A stretch of 64,000 nucleotides of DNA from Hydnum rufescens UP504 (lineage: Eukaryota; Basidiomycota; Agaricomycetes; Cantharellales; Hydnaceae). The translations under genes and the position numbers were made by a program. The stretch lies in NCBI GenBank assembly GCA_014904985.1, contig MU128932.1:5360-69359 (forward strand), read 5' to 3'. Below the pieces are notes generated by a model. The model searched no databases and was not told the DNA's origin. It was given only the letters and a program-made list of their open reading frames with translations. Shown here piece by piece: positions 35,437-47,016 of the stretch; the stretch's first letter is position 1; each line of letters opens with the position of its first letter.

Positions 35437-36959
35437 GGTGGATCTGCGTACCATGGACTGAGCGTTGAGTTCCAGTAGCATCCTCGCGGATTGTCCGACA
35501 GCCCTTTCATACTTGAAGGAACACTTGGCATCTTCTGGGGGGGAGTCTGTGCATGAACCTAAGCGACGGTTCCCCTATTAAGCTATGGATTCAGGTGCAG
35601 GTGGGAAGAGAATACCTGATAGCTCATAGGCGTCCCAGTACGGAATCAGAGGGTGGGGGACGAGAACTGAGGGGTGGTCTCGTTGCGACGGCGCCGGGGG
35701 AGGCTCAAGGGGTTGGTCGTTCGCTCTCGTCTCCAAGTACAATCTTAAATACTCCGGAGGAGGATCGGTGGGGGCGTGATTTGGCATCCATGATATCTCC
35801 AGCCCTTTCTCCAAACATTGCCACTCTTCAGCATCTTGCCACAGGAGATGAGCTGCACGTCTTTTCCGATATGGACAGTGCACGCTTGGTATCCTCATCT
35901 GCATCTACTGACATCATGCCTGTTCCAAGAGTTCCTCTTGCCGGCAGAAGGCTCGAGGAGGGCGGGCGCATGGGGACATGCGGGGCGCTGGTTCAAGGAC
36001 TTTGGCACAAAAGTAGGACTCGGAGGTCAGTGGATCGACTGTCGAGAAAGGGGTGATCGTGCAGAGATTGTTTGGGATTCAAATGCCAGGTGGGGGAAGC
36101 GACGCAGCGGGGCGCAGTAATAATATTGGGGATTTGGTGAGTTACGACGTGGGTTCTGGGAGGAGGGGGGGGCAGTCCCTCCCGAGGTCAGATATCCAGG
36201 TTACGCGGCTCTTTTACTTATTAGATTTTTGAAGTTAAGCGGGAGGAGGAAAGCATGTCTTTCTTTGGGTTATTTTCGAATGAGAGTTGGGTGGTTGTTC
36301 TAACGGTTTCCTGCCACCACCCCGTGGATTATCCTGAATTTCGTAGTACAAGTTGTCTGTATGCATCTGCAACAGAGTTCCAATTCTCACTGAGTAGCAA
36401 ATGGACTGGTACGGCAGTGCGCCTAAATGACTCATACTGAGGTGGTGGTCCCGGAGGCGTGGTGAAGCTCGGTTCGGTGGGAGAGGTGTTGGGATTGTTA
36501 TCTGGGTGCGTCGTATGCCCCTTCCGCGATGCCCCTGTCCTTTCCGCGGCGCGCCCAGCTTCGGACATCAGGCATCTTTTTCTCAACCAGCTCACGCTCC
36601 CTCGCGGGTATTCTGCCTTTCCAGCCGCGACCCCGAGGAGATCTGTGGTTTTTACGGTTGTTCCAACCAACACCCATAATAGAACTGTAGTCACACAGAA
36701 TCGGCGGTCGCGCGTCCCACTACTCAGTGCTGCTGTCGGATAGAATCCCTATAAAGTCTTTTCCATCAGGGGTCAGGGCACTCGCCTTCGGCAATGCTTG
36801 CTACTGAGGAGACTCAATAACCAACGGGTCTCTCTTCTTAGTTTACTCAGCTCATCAATCCCTCCGCACCACCTCACTTCACGATCTGATTGTTGCTTCT
36901 GTGTGGAGTTGAACTCCTCGTCCTGTGGCCCTCCCCACTCTCCAGCTCGGGCTAAATCC
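35437..36959. other. Unrelated insert next to the gap
   Basis: About 1.5 kb unlike the kinase unit. Minus-strand frames 36694-36329 and 35904-35578 look protein-like: the first is Pro-rich with PPGPPPQYESFRR and has a short hydrophobic stretch, the second contains DPPPEYLRLYLETRAND. They could be two exons of a decayed gene. A plus-strand frame of 167 codons at 35553-36056 overlaps them. No family recognised. Confidence 0.4.
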
Positions 36960-37805
36960 CTGGAGGGGCGCGTGAGGTCAATGACCTTGCTCGCACGGGG
37001 CAACTGTACGCCTGAGTTGCCAGGTTTGGTGTCACAATCCAGGCGCACCAGGCCAGGGGGTACCGACACCTGTCTGGTTTTGCGGGGAGGAGGTCGGATC
37101 CTTCATTGTCGTCAGCCCGCACTTAAATTTGCCCCGCTGTCTACAATCCAATTCCTCCGCCGACCGCTCCAAGGCTCTGTGGAGAGTACCAGAGCGACCA
37201 GCGTTGAAAGATGTATGTTGCTCTTGATGTCGGGGACCACATTTGTATCCTGAACTTGGATCTGCTTGACGGTGTCGGTACCTAGACCTTGCTGATGGAC
37301 ACAGAAGATAGATATTCTAGACCGTGGGTGTAGGTACACCAGTTGCGCATGCTGTCGACGCGCCGCGCCGTCTTACCCCTCAGGTTGTATAATGTGGGTG
37401 GTGGACTGTGCCTCAACTTCGCGGAATGCTTCATCAAGCTTGCGGCGGATCATTGTCGAACCGGCCCCTTGTGCGCGCTGGCTCGGCCTATCTCACCTCG
37501 CGTTTCTTTGTTCACTCCGCCTGCGCGGCCGCTGATACCATAGGTCGAATCTGTGCGAGCGCAATTTGCTATCGCAGTTCCCTAATGCGGAAAAGATTGT
37601 CACTCCGACGGACCGCATGAAGTGGAAAAACGACCGCCGCCTCGCTTAGTCTCAACCAGCTATTCAGCCCAGTAGGCACGAAACGGAATCAGGCACAATA
37701 TTGCTCAGCACACCTTACCGGAGGAGCATCTCCAACGACCTCGCTTTAATGCGTCGGCCCAATGGTGAATGGTGCGGTACCTGTTGCTGCGACCGACGCT
37801 GCGAG
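36960..37805 (+). pseudogene. Degenerate N-terminal kinase-family piece, inverted
   Basis: Plus-oriented remnant of the N-terminal domain. Matching landmarks include TCCGCCGACCGCTCCAA near 37156, the G-G-T-G-G-A-C-T run near 37397 equivalent to the W-W-W motif, GCAATTTGCTATCGCAG near 37560 and the linker near 37760-37800. Many indels set it apart from the piece at 34776-35411. It may be old, or it may reflect poor sequence quality beside a gap. Confidence 0.6.
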
Positions 37806-40800
37806 AGAACATTTGCACGTATTCAACAGGATGGCTTACGCAGAGTCAGGAGAGGCAACCTCGCTACAGAAGTCAGGAAGCTCCCAGACGAACTGGAGGG
37901 ACGTTTCAGGCGATAGCAGCAAAAGGGTCAAGGGCATCAGCATCGGATTCAGCGGGAAATAAGACCGTTTTCCTTGCGGGTATGAGAACGGGCACTCGCT
38001 CTGTCTCCGTATGCCATCAGGGATCAGAAGCGTGGGAATCCAACACCGCCACGTGTCCGGATCGGATGATCTCCATTCAGTCCCCATTGGTTCCTCTTCA
38101 TCAGCGCTTGCACGATGCATATACTTTCCTAAACACGGCTGATCAAGTTAACTCAAACCTCCCCTCCTCTTCGACGAAACTTTCAAGGCTCATAAGCCTA
38201 CACCCTTGCGACTTTGTCGTCCCGTCACCGTGGACTGCACCCAGAATCTAAGTACACATTCCTGGGCTGATCCTGAACATCATGTACATGGACACTTCCT
38301 GTTGTGTGCCCCATTGCTCCAAGTTTGAACACATCTTCGTGGTCTGGGCGTCGACGAAGTCTCGCAGCCATCGCCTCAAGTCTTCCGATGCTACTCTCAC
38401 TGAGCACGACGGTGGTGGGCACAGTTGCTTTTTTCACCCTCCCTGAGTAGGGAGGCGAATCATCCGTCCACTCAGCAGGCAACCAAGGAAAGGATGAGTT
38501 ACACAGCCCCTTGCCGCTCCGAGTTCTGATGATGGCCGCAGGCGTCTTCACCGCCTATTTAGTTGTGAACAAATGAAGGGAGAGTGGATGTAGAAAATAT
38601 ACTGTGAGATCCAAGAGCCGAAACGATCTGAACGATAGTCAAGTACAGGAAAAACCCAAGGCGCCATGAATGGGGAAAATCATAGGATTCCAGCGTCCTT
38701 TAGTTTTTGACTCCAGTAAGAACGAAGACGAATCTGGAGTATGGAAGTGACACAACGGCCAAAACATGCATATATCACATACGTTTGCCTACATGACCGC
38801 ACCGAAAGAGTAAATGAGAGGCCCCAGATACTAAGCCTCCCCCGGCTCGCCTCTGTAAATGTATTTCACTGTCTTGAGATGGTTCGAATAACCCGTGTAT
38901 TAAGAGAAAAAAGGATCTACTGGGACGCGAGGGGGCTTGACTCGGAAGACATGTTTCTGGTTTAAGAACAGGATCATATTGATGCTAAAGGACAGTCGCA
39001 AACTGACGACGCCATCAAATAAGAGGCAAGCTTAAGGCAGCTTGTCTCCATACATCAGCACATCCCGTTATTATGTGTGCCCGGGCACTTTTCCTCTGCC
39101 ACAATGAGTCGAACTATCTCGTCTTCGGAACCATCACTGGGGAATATGCTGCCATGTTGCGGTTGAACGACTCTGTGAAGGTCACTGGAGAAGAAGCGTG
39201 ACGAAGAAACCAGCCACAGATCAAGGTGCATCCATCAGCGCGAGGATCACATCTGGCGATCCCTATTTCTCAACACGTTCGACCACCCACGAGTCGTATG
39301 ACTGAAACTCCAGTACAAGGGGTGTATCAAGCCGACCATGTGCTTCCTCCTTCGTCTCGTCAGAGAGCGATACGAGGGCATGGAAGAACCATGGGGCAAT
39401 AGGGCGAAAGAGATGTGGGATAGGGTGCTCGTCGATGCCTTCAATACCTGTGCCACAACCCTCCGAAGTGCACCAACCGGTGGAGACATGGAGCTCCAAC
39501 AATTTTCCGGATCTAGGAATCGCTTAGCGCTGAACCAGAATGCCACTGTGCATATAACATATTTCTCGCCGCGGCGGTTCCCATCAGACGAAATTGCGTG
39601 TCACGAACTCGAACGCATAGGGCAGAGAAGGGATGGATGAATCCAATCGCAGACAGCCGATGGAGGCTATCAGCTGGACCGGACGTCAGAAAGAAATACG
39701 AGCAAGGCACGATCGAGACTGGGTAGCTAGCATCAGCCATCGCATGATCTCCCGAGGCCGCACCTACAAGTGAGGCGAAAGCTTCGAGCGTTCAGGAGTG
39801 GACAACGGTCCTGGAGTTCGGCCAGGAGACCATTTTAGAAGCAGAGAGCACGTTCGGAACGCAAGGCTGCTTCACTAGTGGTGGTGTCAACGAGGGACCA
39901 ACTGCCGAGTCGTCTCGAGACACAGTGAGTTGTGCGCACGTAGCTACGATACAAAGCCCGCCTTCAAGTTGTTCGGAGACTGAACCAGTGAGAGCGATGG
40001 CTTACACTCAGTCACACGGGCTTGAGATAGGCTGTCACGCGTCACAGGTCATGCTGAATACGCCCTCAGATGAGCTGGAGCCAAGTTCCAAACTACCCAT
40101 TCAGTATGAACTGATAACACTGGGGCTGGCAGGCGAACTACCGGTTTTCAGACGCCATAAAAATTTTGGGCGAATCTCGGTCGAAGGAGGATGGAAATCC
40201 GCACTCCGAATTCTTCGAAGGCGGCTACAACTAGGTGAGATAATTATTGTACATGCCACATGTTCTTTTCCCCACGGGATCACCAGCTATGTTTTTTTGA
40301 TCAACTCTGGGCCTTCAATTGTATCTGAATGGTATGATACTGCCGCTCCTTTTCTTTTCTTCCAATTCAGGATGAATGCTGTCAAGTGGGCCAGAAAATA
40401 TCTTACCTTCACCATGTTCGCATCGTTCACGTGTGTTTATTTCTCTCCACTCTGTCTCAAGTCCTTACTGACAACATATGTGGGTACTGGCACACTAAGC
40501 CTCACCGCTTCGGGTGGGCTGATTCCGACTCACCCAGACTCTGGTATCGATAAAACAAGTCCGCGGATCCCCTCTGCGGAATAGGGAGATAGCCCTGTAG
40601 GGATCTCCGGCGTATCTAGGCTGTCCGGAAGTGTTTTGTGAGTGTATTCCCCTTGGGTCCTCGTTGATAGCGTGGATAGATTGGCGGAATGGCCGTCAAG
40701 TATGCATGAAGATGATCTGGCGTGGACCAATCATTGATCGATTCCACGCCCAGGCCACACACGAGAAAGACCGAGAACAGCCAGAAAGTTGATGCGCCCC

Positions 40801-41205
40801 ACTCACGGTCTTTCAATGCCCTCTGTGTCTATATATATCATTCGGGGCCTCGAGGGGTCAGCAGACAGCACGTAAATCCACATGGAGTGTACGGAAATTG
40901 ACTCAAGAAGTCGCCATGGATATCTCTAATTAGTATGGCTGGTTTTCCGCTGTCTTCGTGATTCTTCTTTCCTCAACGTTCCGAAATTCGCGATTGCGCC
41001 TGGTTGATTTCCCCCACTGGCATTAATCTCCCCCTGGGAGTATAAATGTCATATTTGTCCAGTATAATACGCATGTGCAGCGGTATCTTTTCCTCCCTCA
41101 AGCCGGACACGACACGCGTCTGGAATTGACATCTACATACAGTCGTACCCGGATACATACATATACAGCATGACGCCCGTGATTAAGACAGAAAATGAGC
41201 GGTTG
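37806..41205 (-). other. U5 first exon remnant and long leader
   Basis: Minus-strand sequence resumes. An ATG at 38017 corresponds to the family start; the exon continues as FVWELPDF and breaks at 37806 where the inverted segment joins. Upstream lies a leader of the U3 type with recognisable segments at 39040-39640 and 39700-41200, lacking about 1.1 kb present in U3. A 219-codon plus-strand frame (39925-40584) is open here but broken in U3, so I do not call it a gene. Confidence 0.5.
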
Positions 41206-41249
41206 TAACGAAAGGCAATTGTGGCTATGATCCCTGTGACTCCAGCGCG

Positions 41250-44200
41250 TCATGGCCTGCTTGAATACCCGTTAAAAACTCTGGTAACAATTAGCATCCT
41301 GGCGACCATTATGCCGTTTCCAGAAGTTGCTTCGTTGTAGGGCTCATAGGATACCATCAATGAGTAGAGGAGACGGAATTTCGCAGAATAATCCTGCCAT
41401 TTTGAGACGTAGGCGGGGGGCTCTGATGATGATGCAAAGTTCCCCGTCAGGGAGGTGAAAGGGGTGAAAGGCGAATACTGATGATCTGCTTTGTGGAGCC
41501 AAGATACATCCGAGTCATCCCCAGAATCTACTAATGCCCTATCAGGTTGTACTTCTGTTAGAGAATAAGGCCCAACGCACCCTTGAGGTTCCGCCCATCC
41601 ATCAATTCCCATCGATAACGCTGATAGATCGGGACTCGGTGCAATGAGCTCGAAGAATTCACCACGATGCTCAGTCCACCATCGGCGACCGAAATCAACT
41701 TTGCTTCTTCAATCCCAGGAACACACATAAATCGAGCACGCCTCCCCTGTAAACCAATAACCTAGGTGCATAATCCAGTCGAGTACTATCCAGAAAGAGC
41801 ACGTACGATTCCTTGATGGACGCCCAAGTTTGTCTGATAGGTACGGTACAGGCAGCGCTGTAGAGTGTCAATGATTAAGCCCACTGATGGCCGACTCGAT
41901 CGGTCGTGAGACCAGCAGCGTTCTAAGACTTGCAAAACCGAACGAAACGTGCCGTCCTCGTTTGCTGGTTTAAAAGGAGGCTGATGACTCCATATAGCAC
42001 TCATGATGTGTGCCTCTCTGGAGAGTTCGTGATAGGCTCCTGGTCAAACAAGATCTGCAGCGAATGGAGGATTACAACTTAGACACGAAGCACAGTGTGC
42101 GAGAAGAATCGATCCCACCCCAATACAAGTGCATGCGTAAGCATATATGTCTGTCTCCACAGTCCTAGTGCTTTCTTGCAGAAGCTCAGGGGCCAGAAAT
42201 CGCAGTGTCCCACCGAAGTTTGACGATGTATAGCCAGTAGGGTGCCCATCAAGAATAATAGACAGTCCGAAATCACAAATACTTGCCCTTCCTTCCGCGT
42301 CGATCAACACGTTCGGCTGGGAACATCAGTTGATCAGTAAGGCAACACCACTCGGGATATTCGAGCATACCCCTTTGAGATCGCCATGTATAATTGGAGG
42401 GTTGTGTTCATGCAAGTATTGTAACCCCAGCGCGACATCGGCACACTGTAAAGATCAACCTCAGTGGGTGATGAATGCTGTATGCGAGTGAAAGTATATG
42501 GATGTAAACGCACAATAATCTCTCGATTGACACCTGGATTCTTTGCTAGAAACCTCAAGACATTACCGTAGAGGTACGAGATTGAAACGAGACCAGGCCC
42601 TTCGGGTTCATGAGTATGACCTAACAATCGCACCACGTTCTCGTGATGCAATTGCGCCCATATTCGCATTTCCACATGCAGGACGCTATGCATGTCGTGA
42701 ATAAAAGATTCATGGTGCAATTATTAGATGAAATTACCTTGTGGAGCTTCCGTTTGAGCGTGTCCTCATCCGTGTATGAAGCACGAAGGACCTTAATAGC
42801 GACCTAGGACATCGGCTGTTAGCACATGTACCGTGTGGGAGCTATGAATTGAGAACACTACCTGAAGAGCTTGGTCAGGGTCGGAGGAGGCAGGGAGTAA
42901 GCTGCCTCTCCAGACTGAGGAGTACCCGCCTGTGGCCATGGGTGTTGAGCCTAAACGAACAACACGGCCAGTCAAGTTGGGAGTTTCAGGGGGACTGGCT
43001 TGGGGATTGGAAAATGGTGGGGTAGCTTGTGGACCTTGTCCTGAATCTTCTGCGGATGGAAGGTGTAATCACAACACCTTGGGGAATGGACATGGCTCCA
43101 TCTGTTCCGGTGGAAGCCTCTTTAGGAGAGATCAGAGTGGGAGGAGTGGGAATTGAGGATGGACTGGCAGATTGCATCGATCGCCTCTCATCGGTTGGCC
43201 AGATAAGGGGTCCTGGTTCGGGATATTGAACGACTATGCAGATCGTATGGTGTCTGGGATTCGACCGGATTTGAGGCGAGGCACATTGGAGCGGTTAATC
43301 TCCTGACCTTGAGGCAGTTCGCCACCATTCTTCTCGGCACCAGGTCACAGTAGCAGGTACTGCACCATTCGCATTGGGCCACAGCACTGAGCGAGGTCGT
43401 TGGAGACGTTCCTCCGGTAAGGCTGGTGCTGAGCTAATATGCGCTATTTTCCGTTTCGTGTCCTGCTAGGGTTAAATCGGCTGCTTGAGACAGAGAGGCG
43501 GCCTCGTTCGTCCATTTCTTGGGGTCCCTGACTGAGATCTTTTTCGCGTTAGGGTACTGGATCGCAAATCGGTCCTGCACGGATTCTATTCTCATATTGA
43601 CCCTGTGGCGTGCGAAAAACTCGAGGCTGCTACTTGAGCCAGTATGGTGGGGGCAGTTTGACCCAAGATCCCCCGAAGCCTTGATGAAGCATTCCGAAGT
43701 TGAGGGAAGCCCACCAGCACAATTGTAGACCGGAACCATGGAGTCTACTTCATTGAGAAGGTCTATGAGGTGGCGGAAACTCGAGGTTAGTCAAATGTGG
43801 TGGCCATGGTGTAATTGTGGACCTGTAGTTCCCCGAGCTTAGAGCGGTCGGCGGAGAATTGAATTGTACCCAGGTCTGCGCCATGGGCGTGCCGCCTCCG
43901 CCCGCAACCAGACAACTGGCACCCTCTGGTTCTGGATGTGGACACTCATGAGCAGACAGTTGCCCTAGAAGTTCATTCAGCCGTCCTGGAATGCAAGGAC
44001 ATGATAAACTAAGCCAACCCAGCCCAGGTAACACGCGATTTCTTGGACATCCCCATGACGCAAATGCACGCAGTCTACCAAAAGTCTTCGTTATTGTATG
44101 CCGTTGCTTGTATTGAACAAGATGACTTACCGAGAGCCAGGAGAGGTAACCTCGCTGATAGAAGTCAGAAATGCTCCAGGAGACTGGAACTCTCACTTCT

Positions 44201-44312
44201 GCCATAGCAGACAAAAGAGTCATGGGCATCAGCGCTGGATTCAGCGGGAGACAAGACCGTTGTCCCTGGAGGTATGAGAACGGGCCACGTCGCGCTGTTT
44301 CTTGTTCGCCAT
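41250..44312 (-). pseudogene. U6: kinase pseudogene
   Basis: Sixth copy, most similar to U4 in its kinase part. Kept elements include the ATGGYSSVWRG glycine loop, HHENVVRLLGHTHE, YLHEH with HGDL, CDFGLSIILDGH, APELLQES and RCWSHDRSSRP. The C-terminal extension (YVSKWQDYSAKFRLLYSLM) ends at 41250. One extra G at 42681-42682 shifts the helix-C exon, and one missing base near 42034 shifts the exon that begins ILFDQEP. Near the N-terminus (43880-43780) the frame also differs from U4. The start used here is the family ATG at 44312 (MANK-type). Inactive unless the small indels are sequencing errors. Confidence 0.75.
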
Positions 44313-45590
44313 CAGGGATCAGAAGCGCGGGAATCCAACACCGCCACGTGTTCCGGATCGGATGATCTCCATTCAGTCCCATCGGTTTCTCCGTCAGCGC
44401 TTGCATGACGCGTCGTCCCCGTCACGGTGGACAGGCTCCCAGAATATAAGTATACATACCTGGGCTGATCCTAAACATCATGTACATGGACACTTCCTGT
44501 TGAGTGTCCTATTGTTCCAAGTTTGGACACATCTTCGATGCCTGAGCGATCGATGTAGTCTCGCAGCCATCACCTCAAGTCTTCCAATGCTACCGTTACA
44601 GTTGGGGGGAAGTGTGAAGAACAACAAGCACGATGAATGTCGTAATACACATACTATACAGACGGGCCGTGTATCGGCACGTTACAGGGATTCGACCTAC
44701 ATGAGATGCTGCCCAACAAGCCAATAGCAGAAAAGAAAGAGAACCGATCCGAGGACGCAGCGGATGTCTCAGGATGAAAGTCCGTACCGTCTGCACCGAC
44801 GCAGTAATATCCTAACAGCTACTCTCACTGAGCACAATGACGGTGGAACGCTTTTCTCATTCTCCCTGAGTACAGGAGGCAATCGTCCCTCCAGTCAGAG
44901 ATGCATGGCCAAGGAAAGAATGAGTCACACAGGCCCCTTGCCGCTCAGAGCTGTAACGTCGGCCGCAGGTGTCTTCACCACATATTTAGCCATGAGCAAA
45001 TGAGAGAGTGAATGTAGAAAGTAGACCGTCTGGGATTCAAAAGCCGAAAACGACGGTCTTGTAGGCTGAATGATAGTGAAGTACATGAAAAACCTAAGCT
45101 ATGCGTGAAAGGGGACAATCATAGTATTCCAGTGTCCTGCACTTTCCTTGACTTCCACAAAGACGAGGCAAATCAGGGGACGATGGAAGTGACACAGCGG
45201 TCAAAACACGCATATATCATGTGCGTTCGCCTACGTTATACGTTACTGCATCGACAGAGTAAATGAGAGGCTCACAGATACTACAGTAAGCTTCCCCCGG
45301 CTCGCCTCTCTAAATTTATTTCACCAGCTTGATCGGGTCCGCACAACCTGTGTATTAAGGGAGAAAAATAGCCTACCGCGATGCGAGGGGGCCTGGCTTG
45401 GAAGTCTTGTTTCCAGTTTAAGAACGGGATTATAAAGGACAGTCGTGAACTGATGACGCCATCAAACAAGAGCGAAGGTTGACATCACCATATACCGTCA
45501 TTAGAATTGTACCTGGGCACTTTCCCTTAGGTTTCATTGGACACTACGTCATCTTCGAGGCGCCGGAGAGGGGTTATCGCACTATAGCTG
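44313..45590 (-). other. U6 leader, right edge of the array
   Basis: Leader sequence similar to the other units up to about 45590, where similarity ends after the segment equivalent to the one near 39130. A ~190-bp stretch near 44600-44800 has no match in the other leaders and may be an insertion. No gene called. Confidence 0.5.
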
Positions 45591-45752
45591 GGGAGACCCA
45601 TTGTATATAAACTAGATATCGGTCGGCCATGGCAGAGAACACCGAGCGTCTGGAGTTCCCAGGTTCATGCACGTGCAGCTGGCTAGTCCATCTAGGCGAA
45701 GCGAGCCTGCCCCGCTTTGTGCTTCGAGTTGTGCTATATCGGAAAACATCCT

Positions 45753-46497
45753 TTAGAAGTGCCGCCGGGATAACACAGCGATGCACCACTTCCGGATTCT
45801 CGCTCTATTAGCGTCACTGTAAAGAGTAGCATTGTAGACTACCTCGTGGTCGGACAGGAAATTGACGAATTGATCATCCCCAGGATAATATCTTTGTGCT
45901 CCAGGGTCTTGGACATAACGCCTCATGTAAGTTCCTATTAGCTGCAACATTGCGTACCAAGGATCCCTTATGCAAACTACGGTGTTTGTAATCGTATATG
46001 CTCCAGCGTATAGTCCATTATCATCCACTGGGATGGAAAGTAGGGGAAAATAGGGGTGAGACTCGAATCATATCTGCCCGGGCTCTCTTGCAAATAAAGA
46101 AGCACATCGGCAATGGGGAGGAAAAAAACATGGGGTGGGCGGATTGGACCTCACCTCGCCACACTCCAAAAAGGGGCCGAATAAAATGGACAAATGTCTG
46201 ATTCTTGCTCCAGATACTTCCGTGAGACAACGATCTGACCAAGATCTGACCCTGGCATCCATTTCCGTATGTAACGAAACTGTCCCCAGCAGTAAGCTCA
46301 TAATGCCTTGTCCGTTCCAAAATTTTAAGCCAATAGGAATTCACCTTAGGAGAGCCATCATCCACGTGCCATACACCCAAATTCGACCCACAGCCAGCAC
46401 GGCATTGCGACGAATGATCAACGGAGGGTGTTCGGTAAGGATTTATGTCCTCTCCAACTTGCCAACGACCCACTTCTCTGTCCAGAGTCGTGTCCAC
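45753..46497 (-). CDS. Hypothetical gene fragment, two exons
   Basis: Two minus-strand open frames can be joined by a GT-AG intron of about 215 nt. The first (46497 to about 46247) reads through GVWHVDDGSPKV and HYELTAGDSFVTYGNGCQ, then a GTCAGATC donor. The second starts after CATCCCAG near 46029 and reads VDDNGLYAGAYTITNTVV to a stop at 45753. The joined frame looks protein-like, but I recognise no family, there is no firm ATG, and an overlapping plus-strand frame of 163 codons exists. It sits just outside the array. It may be a fragment of a larger gene. Confidence 0.3.
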
Positions 46498-46961
46498 TCA
46501 AAGGCAACCTTCGCGGCGCCCACTGGCCTTCCTAGGCTGTTGGATGTCATGGCCGTGTTGCACACCTCCATCCTGGGCGAGTTGCTGGACCGTTCACGGT
46601 CCTGGAGACTTGCCTCTGCTGCGTGAAATGATGTTGATTACGAAATCACAGCTTGGATCTAAGTCCAGACTTCGAAGAAAGGCGGTTGATCAGACGTAGC
46701 CCTATCGGCAGGGCCCCGGGGTATTACTCGGGATACACACTAGCCCCACCAGCCAAGAAAGAGGACGTTATCAAACAGACTGAACGTTTCGGAATTCGAC
46801 TGGTGCATGCTCGTCAAAACGGCCGTGCTGATTTCCTGAGCCATGCGGTTAACTCCACGGCTCGAAGATTAGCGAGTGGGGAGTCAGACGTTCGAAAATG
46901 CGATCTCACCATGTAACCTGATACTGTTAACTCCACTAGTAGACGGGTCGCACAAATGAAT

Positions 46962-47016
46962 TAGTCTCCCCAGGCAGACATCACGCTCCGGGGTGACGTC
47001 TGCCTGGGGAGACTAG
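46962..47016. repeat. Near-perfect 23-bp inverted repeat
   Basis: TAGTCTCCCCAGGCAGAC is repeated inverted as GTCTGCCTGGGGAGACTA. A single mismatch then four more paired bases leave a loop of about 8 bases (around GCTCCGGG). It would form a strong hairpin or cruciform. No T-run follows, so it is not an obvious terminator. Confidence 0.9.

Larger units (their letters stand above)
34776..37805 (+). repeat. Inverted segment inside the U5 gene
   Basis: Here the kinase-family sequence runs in plus orientation, opposite to every other copy. The left piece, 34776-35411, starts at the ITETFGRLHAF exon and reads through the N-terminal domain to the RWKNE-type segment. The right piece, about 36960-37805, covers the same domain again, more diverged, and ends at the GAVPVAATDAA segment of the linker. 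The missing minus-strand exon start resumes at 37806. The two junctions match a cut between the exon-1 region and the linker, as in a simple in-place inversion, but the segment is longer than expected, contains two N-terminal pieces and holds an assembly gap. Confidence 0.7.
9566..45590 (-). repeat. Six-copy tandem kinase array (U1-U6)
   Basis: The same unit occurs six times head to tail with all kinase genes on the minus strand. A conserved junction sequence with GATTGTGGCTAGAAT or a close variant (GGCAATTGTGGCTATGAT in U6) recurs near 14055, 19783, 27105, 32710 and 41216, giving periods of about 5.7, 7.3, 5.6 and 8.5 kb. U1 lacks its 3' end and U6 loses its leader near 45.59 kb, so these mark the array limits. 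U3 and U5 share a longer leader type (23.8-27.0 and 39.0-41.2 kb), whereas U1, U2 and U4 share a shorter one. Copies differ by many substitutions and small indels, so the duplications are not very recent. Only U4 keeps a full reading frame. Confidence 0.85.

Noticed and set aside
39925..40584. 219-codon plus-strand frame in the U5 leader
   Set aside because: The equivalent region of U3 is interrupted; antisense-open sequence in a duplicated leader is the simpler explanation.
46135..46626. 163-codon plus-strand frame
   Set aside because: It overlaps a minus-strand pair with better protein-like composition and a plausible intron; neither is firm.
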